Positions 18,364 to 27,948 of a stretch of DNA of 64,000 nucleotides are shown one piece after another; positions within the stretch are counted from its first letter, which is position 1; every line of letters begins with the position of its first letter. Both the position numbers and the translations under genes were made by a program. Under the pieces are notes generated by a model. It saw nothing but the letters and a program-made list of their open reading frames with translations, was not told the origin of the DNA and did no database searches. The stretch covers positions 62,001 through 126,000 of the forward strand of contig NZ_FOSZ01000008.1 in assembly GCF_900114415.1 (NCBI RefSeq), read 5' to 3'. Origin of the DNA: Shimia haliotis. GTDB lineage: Bacteria; Pseudomonadota; Alphaproteobacteria; Rhodobacterales; Rhodobacteraceae.

Positions 18364-19923
18364 ATGGAAGGGTCCCGTTTCAACGCTGCGTCCGGCTATG
18401 GCATCGATATCGAGTCCATTGACGGCCGTGTCCGTATTTTGCGGGACGGTAAGGTCCTTGCTGACAGCACTCGTGCCAAAGTGATGTATGAAACCCGTCT
18501 TCAGCCTCAAATTTACCTACCACTTGACGATATCCTTGTTCCGGTTTCCGCCCAGACCGACCTCAAGACGTTTTGCCCGTTTAAAGGCACCGCGCGATAC
18601 CGCGATCTGTTGCTGGACGGCGAGACCATTCCCAATGCAATTTGGTCCTATGATGACGCGCTGCCAGAAAGTCGGGAAATAGGCGGGCATATTGCATTTT
18701 TGGCGTCGTCCTATTCGGAAGTTGATCTCGGCGACGTGACACTTGACCCAGGTACAGATGGCAATATCAGCGGCCCTTTGGTCGACTGGTTGATGCGCGG
18801 AGCGGCATTTGAAACCACACCTGAGGATTTCATGCGCGCGCTCGGCAAAAAGATGGTCCAGAGCGGCATAGCCGTCTCCCGCATGTCTGCCATGATCTGG
18901 TCTCTGCATCCGATGATCGCGGGCAAAAACTATATCTGGAAACGCGGAGAGGAAGAGATCGCTACCTTCGCACCCTCCTATGAGCTTTATGATCACCCGA
19001 GCTTTGTTAACTCGCCTTTGAGCCATGTATCAAAAGGCCTTGGTGGCGTCCGCCAGAAATTGGATGTCGACGACGAGGACATGCACTTTCCGGTAATGAA
19101 AGATCTCAAGAATGAAGGCGCAACCGATTACGTTGCCATGCCTCTTTTCTTTTCCAACGGTCAGGTCAATGTGCTGACGATCACCAGCGACCATCCCAAT
19201 GGGTTCACAACGGCGAACCTTGGGCTAATTTTTGAGGTTTCAACCGTGATCAGCCGGTTTTTCGAAGTTTTCACGCAAAAGGAAAATGCGCAATCCCTTC
19301 TGGAAACCTATGTCGGACGCAGATCTGGGGCGCGGGTTCTTGGCGGCGAAATCCGGCGGGGCGATGGCGATGAGATCGACGCTGCGATCATGTTCTGCGA
19401 CTTGCGCGGCTCTACCCGACTTGAGGAAGAGTTGGGGCGAACCGTCTATATCGACTTGCTCAACAGCTTTTTTGAAACTGTTTCTGGTGTGGTGCACGAA
19501 AATGGCGGCGAAGTGCTGAAGTTCATCGGCGACGCTGTGCTCGCGGTTTTCCCTGACAACGACAGCGGCATAGAAGGCAGTTTGAACGCCATTGCCGCCT
19601 GCAAATCCATCATCGCCAAACTTGAGGCCCGCGCCGAGGAAGGCGAGCACCATTGCGATGTGTCCATCGGCGTCAGCCATGGCAGCGTAACATACGGGAA
19701 CGTGGGCTCTCAGGAACGCCTTGATTTCACGGTCATTGGGCAGCCGGCAAATGTTGCAGCTCGCCTTGGGGATTACGGCAAAACGGTTGGCCACCGAATC
19801 GTTGTGTCCCAAGACCTCGCGGATCAATGCGACGATTGCATTCCTCTGGGTCCGGTGTCCTTGCACAATGTCTCGGAGCCCGTCGAAAGTTACGCAATCA
19901 GCGCTTCGCCACTCAAACTCTAG
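18364..19923 (+). CDS. DUF427 domain fused to class III nucleotidyl cyclase
   Basis: 519 residues from the ATG at 18364 (GGGAGG site ahead). Residues about 20-105 are a DUF427 domain (RVRILRDGKVLADS, then CPFKGTARYRDL and IWSYDDALPE). Residues 140-320 resemble the sensor-like N-terminal region of alphaproteobacterial cyclases (DYVAMPLFFSNGQVNVLTITS, GFTTANLGLI). The cyclase domain follows, with metal aspartates Asp346 (FCDLRGS) and Asp390 (KFIGDAV), Lys386, and LDFTVIG then ANVAARL, all consistent with an active adenylate cyclase. It has no membrane helix, so it is soluble. A DUF427 fusion is unusual; that domain normally stands alone. Confidence 0.88.
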   Translation: MEGSRFNAASGYGIDIESIDGRVRILRDGKVLADSTRAKVMYETRLQPQIYLPLDDILVPVSAQTDLKTFCPFKGTARYRDLLLDGETIPNAIWSYDDALPESREIGGHIAFLASSYSEVDLGDVTLDPGTDGNISGPLVDWLMRGAAFETTPEDFMRALGKKMVQSGIAVSRMSAMIWSLHPMIAGKNYIWKRGEEEIATFAPSYELYDHPSFVNSPLSHVSKGLGGVRQKLDVDDEDMHFPVMKDLKNEGATDYVAMPLFFSNGQVNVLTITSDHPNGFTTANLGLIFEVSTVISRFFEVFTQKENAQSLLETYVGRRSGARVLGGEIRRGDGDEIDAAIMFCDLRGSTRLEEELGRTVYIDLLNSFFETVSGVVHENGGEVLKFIGDAVLAVFPDNDSGIEGSLNAIAACKSIIAKLEARAEEGEHHCDVSIGVSHGSVTYGNVGSQERLDFTVIGQPANVAARLGDYGKTVGHRIVVSQDLADQCDDCIPLGPVSLHNVSEPVESYAISASPLKL

Positions 19924-20010
19924 AGGCGACGCCTAAACTCTGCCCTAACCGCTTGATCCCTCTAAGATGTTCACGCTAGCATCTCAGGAAGTTCAGCGGG
20001 AAAATAATCA

Positions 20011-21027
20011 ATGACACAAAGCAACCGTTCCTTGACCCTTCGTGATGTTTCTGAAGCCTCTGGCGTTTCCGAAATGACCGTCAGCCGAGTCCTGCGCAAC
20101 CGCGGGGACGTCTCCGCGGCGACCCGTGAAAAAGTTCTGACTGCGGCCAAGGAACTGGGATATGTGCCCAACAAGATCGCCGGCGCGCTGGCCAGTCAAC
20201 GCGTAAACCTTGTCGCTGTGATCATTCCGTCGCTGTCAAACATGGTTTTTCCCGAAGTCCTCGCCGGCGTAAGTCAGGTGCTGGAAGACACCGAGTTGCA
20301 ACCGGTTGTCGGCGTAACCGACTATCTTCCTGAAAAAGAAGAAAAAGTTCTTTATGAGATGCTATCTTGGCGCCCATCCGGTGTGATCATTGCAGGGCTT
20401 GAACACACAGAAGCCGCCCGAGCCATGATGAATGCCAGCGGTATCCCTGTCGTAGAGATCATGGATGCCGATGGAGAGGCCGTGGATGCAATGGTCGGCA
20501 TTTCCCACCGCCGCGCAGGCCGCGTAATGGCCGCATCCATCCTTGAGGCCGGCTACAAGAAAATCGCGTTCCTCGGGACAAAAATGCCGCTCGACCACCG
20601 CGCGCGTAAACGCTTCGAGGGGTTCACGGAAACGCTTGCGAAATCCGGCGTGGAAGTGACCGAACGGGAATTCTATTCGGGCGGCTCGGCGCTGGCCAAG
20701 GGGCGTGAGATGACCAAAGCTGTGCTCGATCGCTCGCCAGACATCGATTTCATCTATTATTCCAACGATATGATTGGCGCCGGTGGACTGCTTTATTTGA
20801 TGGAGAAAGGCATTGATGTGCCCGGACAGATCGGACTTGCGGGCTTTAACGGTGTCGAACTGCTGCAAGGGCTTCCGCGTCAACTTGCAACCATGGATGC
20901 CTGCCGTCGGGAGATAGGTGTGAAGGCAGCTGAAATTATCGCGTCCCGCGTGCAAGGTGAGGATACAGATAACTCAGTAACACTGACCCCCAAAATCAGC
21001 TTTGGCGACACACTGCGGCGGCAGTAG
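20011..21027 (+). CDS. LacI family transcriptional repressor, GntR (gluconate)-like
   Basis: 338 residues. The DNA-binding domain is at 8-55 (LTLRDVSEASGVSEMTVSRVLRN, then GYVPNKIAGALASQ) followed by the periplasmic-binding-protein-like sensor domain (VAVIIPSLSNMVFPEVLAGV). The sequence resembles the gluconate-utilisation repressors of Proteobacteria. No gluconate kinase, permease or sugar genes are nearby, so the targets are probably elsewhere or the effector differs. Convergent with the glycosyltransferase operon, whose last stop is the next base. Confidence 0.9.
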   Translation: MTQSNRSLTLRDVSEASGVSEMTVSRVLRNRGDVSAATREKVLTAAKELGYVPNKIAGALASQRVNLVAVIIPSLSNMVFPEVLAGVSQVLEDTELQPVVGVTDYLPEKEEKVLYEMLSWRPSGVIIAGLEHTEAARAMMNASGIPVVEIMDADGEAVDAMVGISHRRAGRVMAASILEAGYKKIAFLGTKMPLDHRARKRFEGFTETLAKSGVEVTEREFYSGGSALAKGREMTKAVLDRSPDIDFIYYSNDMIGAGGLLYLMEKGIDVPGQIGLAGFNGVELLQGLPRQLATMDACRREIGVKAAEIIASRVQGEDTDNSVTLTPKISFGDTLRRQ

Positions 21028-21948
21028 TCAGCTTTTGAACTTGGCGATGCGAGCGTCTGCCGCGCGCAAGGCCTTGCGAAAAACCGGTGCCCCCCGCCGC
21101 GCAAGCACCGCTGTGCAATAGCGACGGATCAATTTGGGTCTGTCAGCCTTCTCCAGCGCAGCCAGCATTTCTTTTTGATAACGGGCAACCTCCCGCCGCC
21201 TGCGCAGCAGGGTATAGAACTCCGGTTGTGTCATTGTTCCGGCGACGCAGCCTTCGATGACAGGTTTAAGTACCCCCATCAAAAGCCAAAGAGAGGCGAT
21301 CCGATGCCCCATAAACCGGCAGCGGTACTTTATTACGTTTTCCCCCTGGAAAAGCGCGGCGTGCATGGCATCCAGCGCGGCACGAGGATCATAAAAAACA
21401 TGCACCGCTGCGGCGCTCTGGACCATCTCGGGGCCGTAAGCATAGCGACTGTGAAAATCTCTTCGCCAAGCTTTGCGATATCGGGTTTCCCAGCTTGCGA
21501 TCTCTCGGTCCAGCGTAGCCTGCGGTGAAATACAAATTACCGTCGCACCTGGTGCTGCCGCCGAAAACACAGAGGCCGCATAAGCCCCCATTGACGCCCC
21601 ATAGAAAATCACATTGTCGAAACGCTCAAAGAAGCCGTCATCGCGCAACCGATCAAAGAAATCATGCACCGCATCATCCCGATACCAGGTCCAGTCATGT
21701 GCCATCAGACCCAGCATGGACCAGCCGCGTGAGGAGACAAAATCATACCCCCATGGCATCCTGTCCTCGCCGCGTTCATAAACGTGATCGAGGTTCTCAA
21801 ACGTAACGATCAACGTCTTGCCGCGTTCGACAAACAGCGCGGTATGCTCATCACCCAAGGCTTCATAGAAGCCTTCGGCAGCACCCACCTTTTCGAGATT
21901 TTTCCGCCATTCAAGTTGCGTTGGTTCTGACACTGTGCCGTCTGCCAT
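21028..21948 (-). CDS. Alpha/beta-hydrolase-like protein of the glycosyltransferase operon
   Basis: 306 residues. A nucleophile elbow GASMGAY (Ser119 candidate) follows a beta-strand NVIFY, and CISPQATLDRE comes after it, as in alpha/beta hydrolases. The C-terminus is basic and helical with no membrane segment. Related roseobacter proteins next to glycosyltransferases are, as I recall, often labelled phosphoadenosine phosphosulfate reductase, but no such motifs are visible here. It is the last gene of a five-gene leftward operon, its start overlapping the sulfotransferase stop by one base. It may deacylate or modify the surface glycan; function not established. Confidence 0.65.
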   Translation of the reverse strand: MADGTVSEPTQLEWRKNLEKVGAAEGFYEALGDEHTALFVERGKTLIVTFENLDHVYERGEDRMPWGYDFVSSRGWSMLGLMAHDWTWYRDDAVHDFFDRLRDDGFFERFDNVIFYGASMGAYAASVFSAAAPGATVICISPQATLDREIASWETRYRKAWRRDFHSRYAYGPEMVQSAAAVHVFYDPRAALDAMHAALFQGENVIKYRCRFMGHRIASLWLLMGVLKPVIEGCVAGTMTQPEFYTLLRRRREVARYQKEMLAALEKADRPKLIRRYCTAVLARRGAPVFRKALRAADARIAKFKS

Positions 21949-22709
21949 TATGCGGCTAGCGCGAGCCGCTGGCGCACGTCCTCATACATCTCGAAGTCTT
22001 CACCAAAAGCGATTTCGATGTTGCGCCGGTCGGCTGCGGTCATCGCCGCAATCATGTCCGCACTTGCAGATCTGTGACCAAGAGATTTGCGCGTGTCCTG
22101 AAGTTCAGGGGTATCCACATCAAAAAGGGTTTTGACCACATGGCTCATCGCACCGTTCAAATCCGCCATGTCTCCCACGAAATCATAATCAATGAACTCG
22201 TATGACACTTCTTTGCGCTGACTTCGCCAGTGACGATCGACTTCCCGCGCGCCCTCATCATTTGCCATGATATCAAGAAATTCCGACAGGGAAATATCGC
22301 TGTCGACTGGGCGTTTTAGATGCCGCATAAGTTTCGCCTTCTGCTTCTCCCCTTTGATGATCTTGTCGGAGAAGGCCGACACCGTCCGCGCCACCGGCTC
22401 TCTGACGATTGTAAATTTAAAGACCCGCCGATCCGCCAAATCTTCCATCACGCGCGGCATATTCAACCCGCGCGGCCCTGTCAGCAAAAGAGATTTGGGC
22501 GGGGTGTGGACGCTCGCCATGTCGATGGTCTCGGCTCCGTCCCCACGAAGTTTGATGAGGTTGTCCATCAGGGTCGCCAAGACCGTGGTACAGGCAGCTT
22601 TGTGATTTTTCATGTAAAGGAACGGTTTGCCAAACACAGGCACATTCACCAATTGCAAAAAGTGCTTGGTATGAAGGTAGTTATCAAGAATGCGTGGCTG
22701 GTAGTCCAT
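21948..22709 (-). CDS. Sulfotransferase family 2 protein
   Basis: 253 residues. The PAPS-binding 5'-phosphosulfate loop is in MKNHKAACTTVL (33-44). The 3'-phosphate segment IVREPVARTVSAFSD (about 101-115) has the Arg and Ser of the family. It should transfer sulfate from PAPS to a carbohydrate hydroxyl, like carbohydrate sulfotransferases of this family. The product PAP would be cleared by the CysQ-like enzyme at 6224-7030. Lying among glycosyltransferases, it suggests a sulfated surface glycan. It follows the 22713-23720 gene by three bases. Confidence 0.87.
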   Translation of the reverse strand: MDYQPRILDNYLHTKHFLQLVNVPVFGKPFLYMKNHKAACTTVLATLMDNLIKLRGDGAETIDMASVHTPPKSLLLTGPRGLNMPRVMEDLADRRVFKFTIVREPVARTVSAFSDKIIKGEKQKAKLMRHLKRPVDSDISLSEFLDIMANDEGAREVDRHWRSQRKEVSYEFIDYDFVGDMADLNGAMSHVVKTLFDVDTPELQDTRKSLGHRSASADMIAAMTAADRRNIEIAFGEDFEMYEDVRQRLALAA

Positions 22710-22712
22710 CGC

Positions 22713-23720
22713 TTAACCCTCTTGAAACAGACGCGGTGCCGCTTCGATCAGTTTTGCACGGCAGTCTTTGATAAACTGCTTATCAACAAGGAAGTCTCGC
22801 GAAATCTTCTCGACCGAGGCCTCTCCCTTGAGGGATTCAATCGCAATTTTGGCGCGGAATTCCGGATCGTCCACAGGGGCCTTATGCGTGACTCGTTTGG
22901 CTGGGATCGGCGCTGCATCCGGGTCGATGCCGTGCTTTTTCATCACCTCATCCATAAACGACCCGCGACGGGGGCGGTTGTTCTCTGCTTCCTGCAATCG
23001 CGGCTTCATCCGGCGCGCCCAAAAATGCACTGCCTTAGTATCTTCGGTCAGCCAGTCTTTTTCGATGTCAAACTTGCTTTGGAACATCTTGTTCCTGTCT
23101 TTGAACGACACCGGATAGAACGCTTCAACAGGCTCCGCGTATTTGATTTCGCCTGACTGCGTAAGAAACCACGTCACTGCGGCCGGTCCGGTAAAACCCC
23201 AATTCTGCGCGGTCATATGCACGGGCTTGCCCGCATCTTTTTCGGCTTGCAGTTCTTTTTGCTGCCACGGTTTGAGCCACGGCCCAATCGCATATTCGTC
23301 CTCAAAAAACTCGAGCATCCCCTTCAGAGCACGTGATGTTTTGGGCAAACCCAGCACCGCGTTGCAGACCAGCCCGTCTTTCTCCCAACCGAAAACTGTC
23401 TTGCGGGTGAAATTGAACGGGCGATAGCAATAGATATCCGCATCCACCCAAATCTTGTCGGTTTTCGCCAACATATTGAGCCGCCACAAATCCGCATGGA
23501 TCGCGGGGCTTCCGGTGCGCACATGCCTGTGCATCGGCTCTCCCGGGAAAATCTCAGAAGCATCCGCTGCGTGGACACCCTCGGGAATATTGGGGATTTC
23601 CTCATAACTATATAGAGTCGTGTGATGTCCCATATCCGCAAAGGATTTCAGACAAAGTTGTTCCAACCACGACAGTCGCCCGCCAATCCACAAGGATGCA
23701 ATTTCTGGAAGCCCGGACAT
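22713..23720 (-). CDS. Glycosyltransferase with DXD sugar-binding motif (OCH1/alpha-1,4-GalT-like)
   Basis: 335 residues. The N-terminus IASLWIGGRLSWLEQLC and the segment HADLWRLNML then WVDADIY (DAD at 93-95) match the Gly_transf_sug DXD family. Such enzymes transfer a hexose from a nucleotide sugar with Mn2+. No membrane segment is seen. The C-terminal 70 residues (after about 255) are highly charged and may be a separate small helical domain. The gene precedes the sulfotransferase by three bases. Confidence 0.83.
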   Translation of the reverse strand: MSGLPEIASLWIGGRLSWLEQLCLKSFADMGHHTTLYSYEEIPNIPEGVHAADASEIFPGEPMHRHVRTGSPAIHADLWRLNMLAKTDKIWVDADIYCYRPFNFTRKTVFGWEKDGLVCNAVLGLPKTSRALKGMLEFFEDEYAIGPWLKPWQQKELQAEKDAGKPVHMTAQNWGFTGPAAVTWFLTQSGEIKYAEPVEAFYPVSFKDRNKMFQSKFDIEKDWLTEDTKAVHFWARRMKPRLQEAENNRPRRGSFMDEVMKKHGIDPDAAPIPAKRVTHKAPVDDPEFRAKIAIESLKGEASVEKISRDFLVDKQFIKDCRAKLIEAAPRLFQEG

Positions 23721-23797
23721 CTCGCCTCACCTTTGTTCATTATTTGAGAACAGATTAGCCAATCAAAGCGGCACTGTCTCCGAATTTCAAACAGCTG

Positions 23798-26056
23798 TTA
23801 GTGTGCTGTTTCCTGTTTTTCGACCGTAAAGAAGAAATCTTCCGGCAGGTCTTTTCGCTCCCACACCCAATCAGGGATAACCTCGGGTCCGGCAAGGAAA
23901 ACATTGGCCCCAAAATAGGGGTGCATGCGGGCCAGCCGCTCCTGCCGTGCACTCGTTAGATCTTCATAAAACTGTGCGTAATTTGAAGTTTGCTTAAGTG
24001 CGTCGATTTTTGCGCGGTGCTTATCAACGGAATAGGCGTGTGCTTCGGCTATTTCAGGATCGGCCAAAAGGGCGTCCATCTCTGCCTGCATTGCAGGAAT
24101 CATCCGCTGGATAGATGTGTCCTCATCCACGTTGTTGTTCATGCGAAACCAGTAGGCCATGCCTTGATCCCGATCGACATGGTTTACACGCCCGCGATCC
24201 CGTTTCACCAAAAAGCTCTCCGCTGATCGCACGGCATAGTGGTTCAATTGCACCATATCATAGCCGATGGTTGACGTCGTCGAACGCCAAGCATTGCGAT
24301 ACATGTCTCGCGGCAGCGGCTTGCCGGACCCGTTGACCCAATTGATATGTGACCAGAGCTGAGGGTTCAGCCCTTTGGGCCTGTGAACGCCGAGCTTTTT
24401 AAACAGACCGATGTTGCGATAGAGCGTTTTGAAACCCCAAGCCTGATGGGGCTTGCGTGTCATTTCCAACGCGCAACGGGTGAACTGCTCGATCAATGGC
24501 GTGTCCGAGTATTCATGCACGTCAGAATTGCCAAACAGACGCCAAGTGCACGAAATCAGGTTGGCATCCGGCACCGCATCAAAAAGCGCCTTTAGGGTAC
24601 CATCTCCGGTCTTGACGTTGATGAACTCGTCCACATCCATCGAGATCACCCAATCCGCATCCTTGATGATCTCTTCTTTCTCGCCCGCCTGCAACGCTGC
24701 GTGCTGCGGCTTCAGTCCTGTCCCCTTGAAAGGGTTGTCACGGTGCTGAAGCAGACCCTTGTCCTGCAACAGGTCGAGAAACGTATCCGTCCCGTCGTTG
24801 CAGTCGTTGGTATAAACAATAAACCGGTTCACCCCGATGGCGCGGTGATAGGCCAGCCATTCAAGAATAAACGGCCCTTCATTCTTCATACATGTGATGA
24901 TGGCGACTTCGTTGTTTGAAAGGTCCGCCTTCGGCGCGTCCAGTTCAGGCATCCGAAGGGCCTTGTGACCGAACAGCTTACGCGACATTTTTCGCAATTC
25001 ATCGTCTTCAATCAGCGAAGTCTTGGGCACAATTTTCGACACTGAGTCCCCGGGATGTCGCAGCCCCATAAACCGGTAAAACTTGACCCACTCATCATTT
25101 GCAGGCCGCGTGCCAACTACGCGGATCAGGCGCCAGACAGCATCCGGCTTGGCCTTGGCAGGTGCCACGCACCAACGCCGCCGCGCCTGAGTGGCGTCAA
25201 ACTGAACACAAATGTGGTCGCCAAAGCTAACATCGTCGTTGTTGCGCACACGCCAAGGGTAGCAATGCAGCCCGACCAAATTGATCGACCCAGTCAGTGA
25301 TTTTTCGGCTTTGTCAAAAACCGTTTTGCCTTTAACCGCTTTGCCTTTGTCGCCACTCAGCACATCGGAAATATCCAAAAGTGCAACAGCACGCGCCTTT
25401 GCAAGGAACCAATAGCGCATCAATTCAAAGAGTTGCAGCTCTCCCAAGGGCGACGACCAAGGCTCCGCAGCAGGCACATCCATCCGATCTTTCCCCGGAG
25501 CATCCGGCGCGTTGAACGGATGCTGTTCGGGAGGCAAATCCAATTGACCCAGTGCCACGTCGGCCCGTAAAACCAAAACAGTCTTCAGGCCTTTGATATT
25601 GGAAATTCCAGCCTCAAGCGCCTCCAGGTAAGCTTCGTCTTGACCGGGCTTGGCCCGATCAATGATCAAGGCAGCCTGCAAATTCTGGGTCTCGGCGTGC
25701 ACTCTGAGCCATGTCAATGTGCTCTCGACAGTTTCGCCATTCCGCACAGCAAGAAAACAATTCAGCCCCTCAAAGAGGGACAATTCCGGCGCGGTTAGTG
25801 GCAAGTCATACGCCTGCCCGTCCACCGCCAATGCAGGTTGGTTCGCGAACCCTTCGAGATGGGCAATTGCACCATTGCCAACACTGCGCATCATCGCAAG
25901 TCGGCCGGTTTCGGCCTTTGCAAATCGATCGGTTGCCACCCCTGTCTTGAAAAACGCCATCGCCTGATCAGGCGCGACTTCTAAACAGGCCAACAACTTG
26001 GCCTCTCCAAGGGCGACATGCGACATCTGGCGCGTATAAAACGCGGGTTTGCTCAT
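23798..26056 (-). CDS. Large glycosyltransferase (Glyco_tranf_2_4 type) with N-terminal degenerate repeat
   Basis: 752 residues. The catalytic domain begins near 390 with the ITCMKNEGPFILEWLAYHR and NDCNDGT segments and continues to DVDEF at 474-478. It then has CTWRLFGNSD, HRPKG and LNHYAVRS with FLVKRDRG, the same layout as the neighbouring 412-residue enzyme. Residues about 100-335 repeat the pattern in weakened form: TLTWLRVHAETQNLQAALIID, LLDISDV in place of DVDEF, CYPWRVRNND and FYRFMGLRHPG. I read this as an internal duplication whose first copy has lost the catalytic acidic motif. It is second in the operon. Confidence 0.83.
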   Translation of the reverse strand: MSKPAFYTRQMSHVALGEAKLLACLEVAPDQAMAFFKTGVATDRFAKAETGRLAMMRSVGNGAIAHLEGFANQPALAVDGQAYDLPLTAPELSLFEGLNCFLAVRNGETVESTLTWLRVHAETQNLQAALIIDRAKPGQDEAYLEALEAGISNIKGLKTVLVLRADVALGQLDLPPEQHPFNAPDAPGKDRMDVPAAEPWSSPLGELQLFELMRYWFLAKARAVALLDISDVLSGDKGKAVKGKTVFDKAEKSLTGSINLVGLHCYPWRVRNNDDVSFGDHICVQFDATQARRRWCVAPAKAKPDAVWRLIRVVGTRPANDEWVKFYRFMGLRHPGDSVSKIVPKTSLIEDDELRKMSRKLFGHKALRMPELDAPKADLSNNEVAIITCMKNEGPFILEWLAYHRAIGVNRFIVYTNDCNDGTDTFLDLLQDKGLLQHRDNPFKGTGLKPQHAALQAGEKEEIIKDADWVISMDVDEFINVKTGDGTLKALFDAVPDANLISCTWRLFGNSDVHEYSDTPLIEQFTRCALEMTRKPHQAWGFKTLYRNIGLFKKLGVHRPKGLNPQLWSHINWVNGSGKPLPRDMYRNAWRSTTSTIGYDMVQLNHYAVRSAESFLVKRDRGRVNHVDRDQGMAYWFRMNNNVDEDTSIQRMIPAMQAEMDALLADPEIAEAHAYSVDKHRAKIDALKQTSNYAQFYEDLTSARQERLARMHPYFGANVFLAGPEVIPDWVWERKDLPEDFFFTVEKQETAH

Positions 26057-26089
26057 ACTTTCGACCTGCTCGGCCCCTGTTGGACCTTA

Positions 26090-27328
26090 TCAATTCTCTT
26101 TGTTGGCAGATTGATACCACCGAACCAGCATTTTCTGCAATTGCGGCGTAGGCACGTCCGAACCTCCGGCGCAGAGGATTTGCGTCATAAGTTCCTGATA
26201 TTCCGGATGCTTGATCAAATATTCAAAACGCGCGCGATGCCAGTTTAAAGCTCCGGCATAGTGCGCCTCCACATCCGGTAGCCGCCGCAATTCTTTCAAC
26301 TCAGCCTGTGTCGCCTTCGCCATCTTCGAGATACTGCGATCTTCTACTGTATTGAAATTTCGTTCCACCCAATAAGCAAGATCGATCTGTTTTGTTGCCC
26401 GATTGGGCAACCCTCGATCTCGCTTGACGATAAAAGCAGCGGCGGAACGCACAGCATAGTGATTGAGTTCCACCAGATCGCGGGCCACTCCAAGTTGCCA
26501 CAACGACAATCGCTGCGGATTCTCGGCCAAAAATGAATGCATCAGCTTGCCCGACCCGTCGTAGATCTTTGGCGGCGCGGCTCTGTTTTTGGGCTTTTGT
26601 TTGGGGCGGTGCACTCCAAATTGATTAAACGGACCTTTGGCCCGGAACAGGGTTTTGAACAAACTTGCCGCAATCGGATACTGCGCCTCAGGCGGAATAG
26701 CCCGAGTGAATTGTTCCGTGACGGGCAAAGCGTCAATCCCTACTACCTCACTGTTCCCGAACAAACGCCAAGGCAAAACGATAGCGTCCGCATCGTCCGG
26801 CAGTGCATTGATCAGGTCGGGTATCGTATGCCCCGATGCGTGAATGTTGATGAACTCGTCCACGTCGCTGACCAGCACCCAATCCGCACCTTTGCGCAAT
26901 GGATGTTTCCATGCCGCTCGCAGGGCTTGCCACTGAATTGACTTGTCCGTAGCGGGCTCATGCGGAACGTGGACCACCACGCCGGCTGCGTGCAAAACCT
27001 GCAACAACTCGTGGGTGCCATCATCGCAATCGTTGGAATAGACCAGAAAATCGCTGACGCCCGCAGCCCGATGATGCGCAATCCATTCCAGCAAATAAGG
27101 CCCTTCATTTCGAACCGATGTGACGCTGAGAATGCGCAAGTGCCTCGACCTCTTGATACTTTTTTGAACTGATACCACAGAGCGCGACGGCGTTGCACCA
27201 AACATTGGAATCAGACCCCATTTTGATGCCAGGCGCCGCCTTGCGCGGGCCCAAAGCGTTTCAATTGGCCGCAAGTGTCGAATATGCGACAGGACGGGTC
27301 GGTTACGGACCAGAGGACCCTGCACCAT
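26090..27328 (-). CDS. Glycosyltransferase (Glyco_tranf_2_4 / GT92-like)
   Basis: 412 residues. The family signature is SVRNEGPYLLEWIAHHR then YSNDCDDGT, with the nucleotide-sugar motif DVDEF at 155-159, LPWRLFGNSE, HRPKQ and LNHYAVRS with FIVKRDRG. These also occur, in the same order, in the neighbouring 752-residue protein, so the two are paralogues. No signal peptide or membrane helix is clear. It is the first gene of the leftward operon with the second glycosyltransferase 33 bases on, and should add a sugar to a surface glycan that is later sulfated. Confidence 0.85.
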   Translation of the reverse strand: MVQGPLVRNRPVLSHIRHLRPIETLWARARRRLASKWGLIPMFGATPSRSVVSVQKSIKRSRHLRILSVTSVRNEGPYLLEWIAHHRAAGVSDFLVYSNDCDDGTHELLQVLHAAGVVVHVPHEPATDKSIQWQALRAAWKHPLRKGADWVLVSDVDEFINIHASGHTIPDLINALPDDADAIVLPWRLFGNSEVVGIDALPVTEQFTRAIPPEAQYPIAASLFKTLFRAKGPFNQFGVHRPKQKPKNRAAPPKIYDGSGKLMHSFLAENPQRLSLWQLGVARDLVELNHYAVRSAAAFIVKRDRGLPNRATKQIDLAYWVERNFNTVEDRSISKMAKATQAELKELRRLPDVEAHYAGALNWHRARFEYLIKHPEYQELMTQILCAGGSDVPTPQLQKMLVRWYQSANKEN

Positions 27329-27948
27329 CTAAACCTAAACTCGGGCATGCTACGGCACCCAAATAGCTCGCCCACGCCAGCCCAGGCTTTGACCAACGCT
27401 CCTGTCGGTCACGTTTTGACGTGGGCCAGTGATGCGACGATGCAGACATGTTCTGGTCAGATAGGGCGGCAGTCTTATATGAAATCGGACAGCAATTGCG
27501 CCGGCAATAGCCCACAGTCGGAGGCCTGGAATAGCGAAGCCAGCAACCAAAAAAATGGAATGCGGGCTTGACGAATCCACTTAACCACACGGAAAGTTTA
27601 TTTATTGCGTCCCACGCTTGCGCTGCGGAAGGCTATGATGAGGAGGAAAGCCGGACGCCATTGGGGGAAACATTTGAGTTTGGGACACAGGATCTCTTCG
27701 AAAACATTCACAGATGTCGCGAAGATATCTTGCGCCGTGACCGGCGCGCTGCACCATACTGCAGGTCGCAGACACGCGGCGAATGCCCCGCAAACGGAGC
27801 GCAGCAATCTACTGACAAAGGCGTAGCGTCGCTCTGAGAGAGGCGCCCGACAAGAAATAAGAACCGGCGGGTCACCACTGCCCGCCACAACAAAACGCAG
27901 CAAAGACTGCACACCGGGGATACCCCGAACACAACAGAGAGGAAGCAA
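27329..27948. other. Divergent intergenic region between glycosyltransferase operon and solute-binding protein gene
   Basis: About 620 bases without a convincing gene; short frames here have no family-like content. It must hold both promoters. Two short hairpins lie on the right side, in what would be the leader of the solute-binding protein gene: GCGCCG-tgac-CGGCGC at 27732-27747 and GGCGGG...CCCGCC at 27866-27886. Neither has a T-tract. No known riboswitch pattern was recognised. Confidence 0.5.

Noticed and set aside
27568-27837. 89-codon open frame ahead of the solute-binding protein gene
   Set aside because: No recognisable domain, Arg/Cys-scattered composition and no clear ribosome site; most likely leader DNA.
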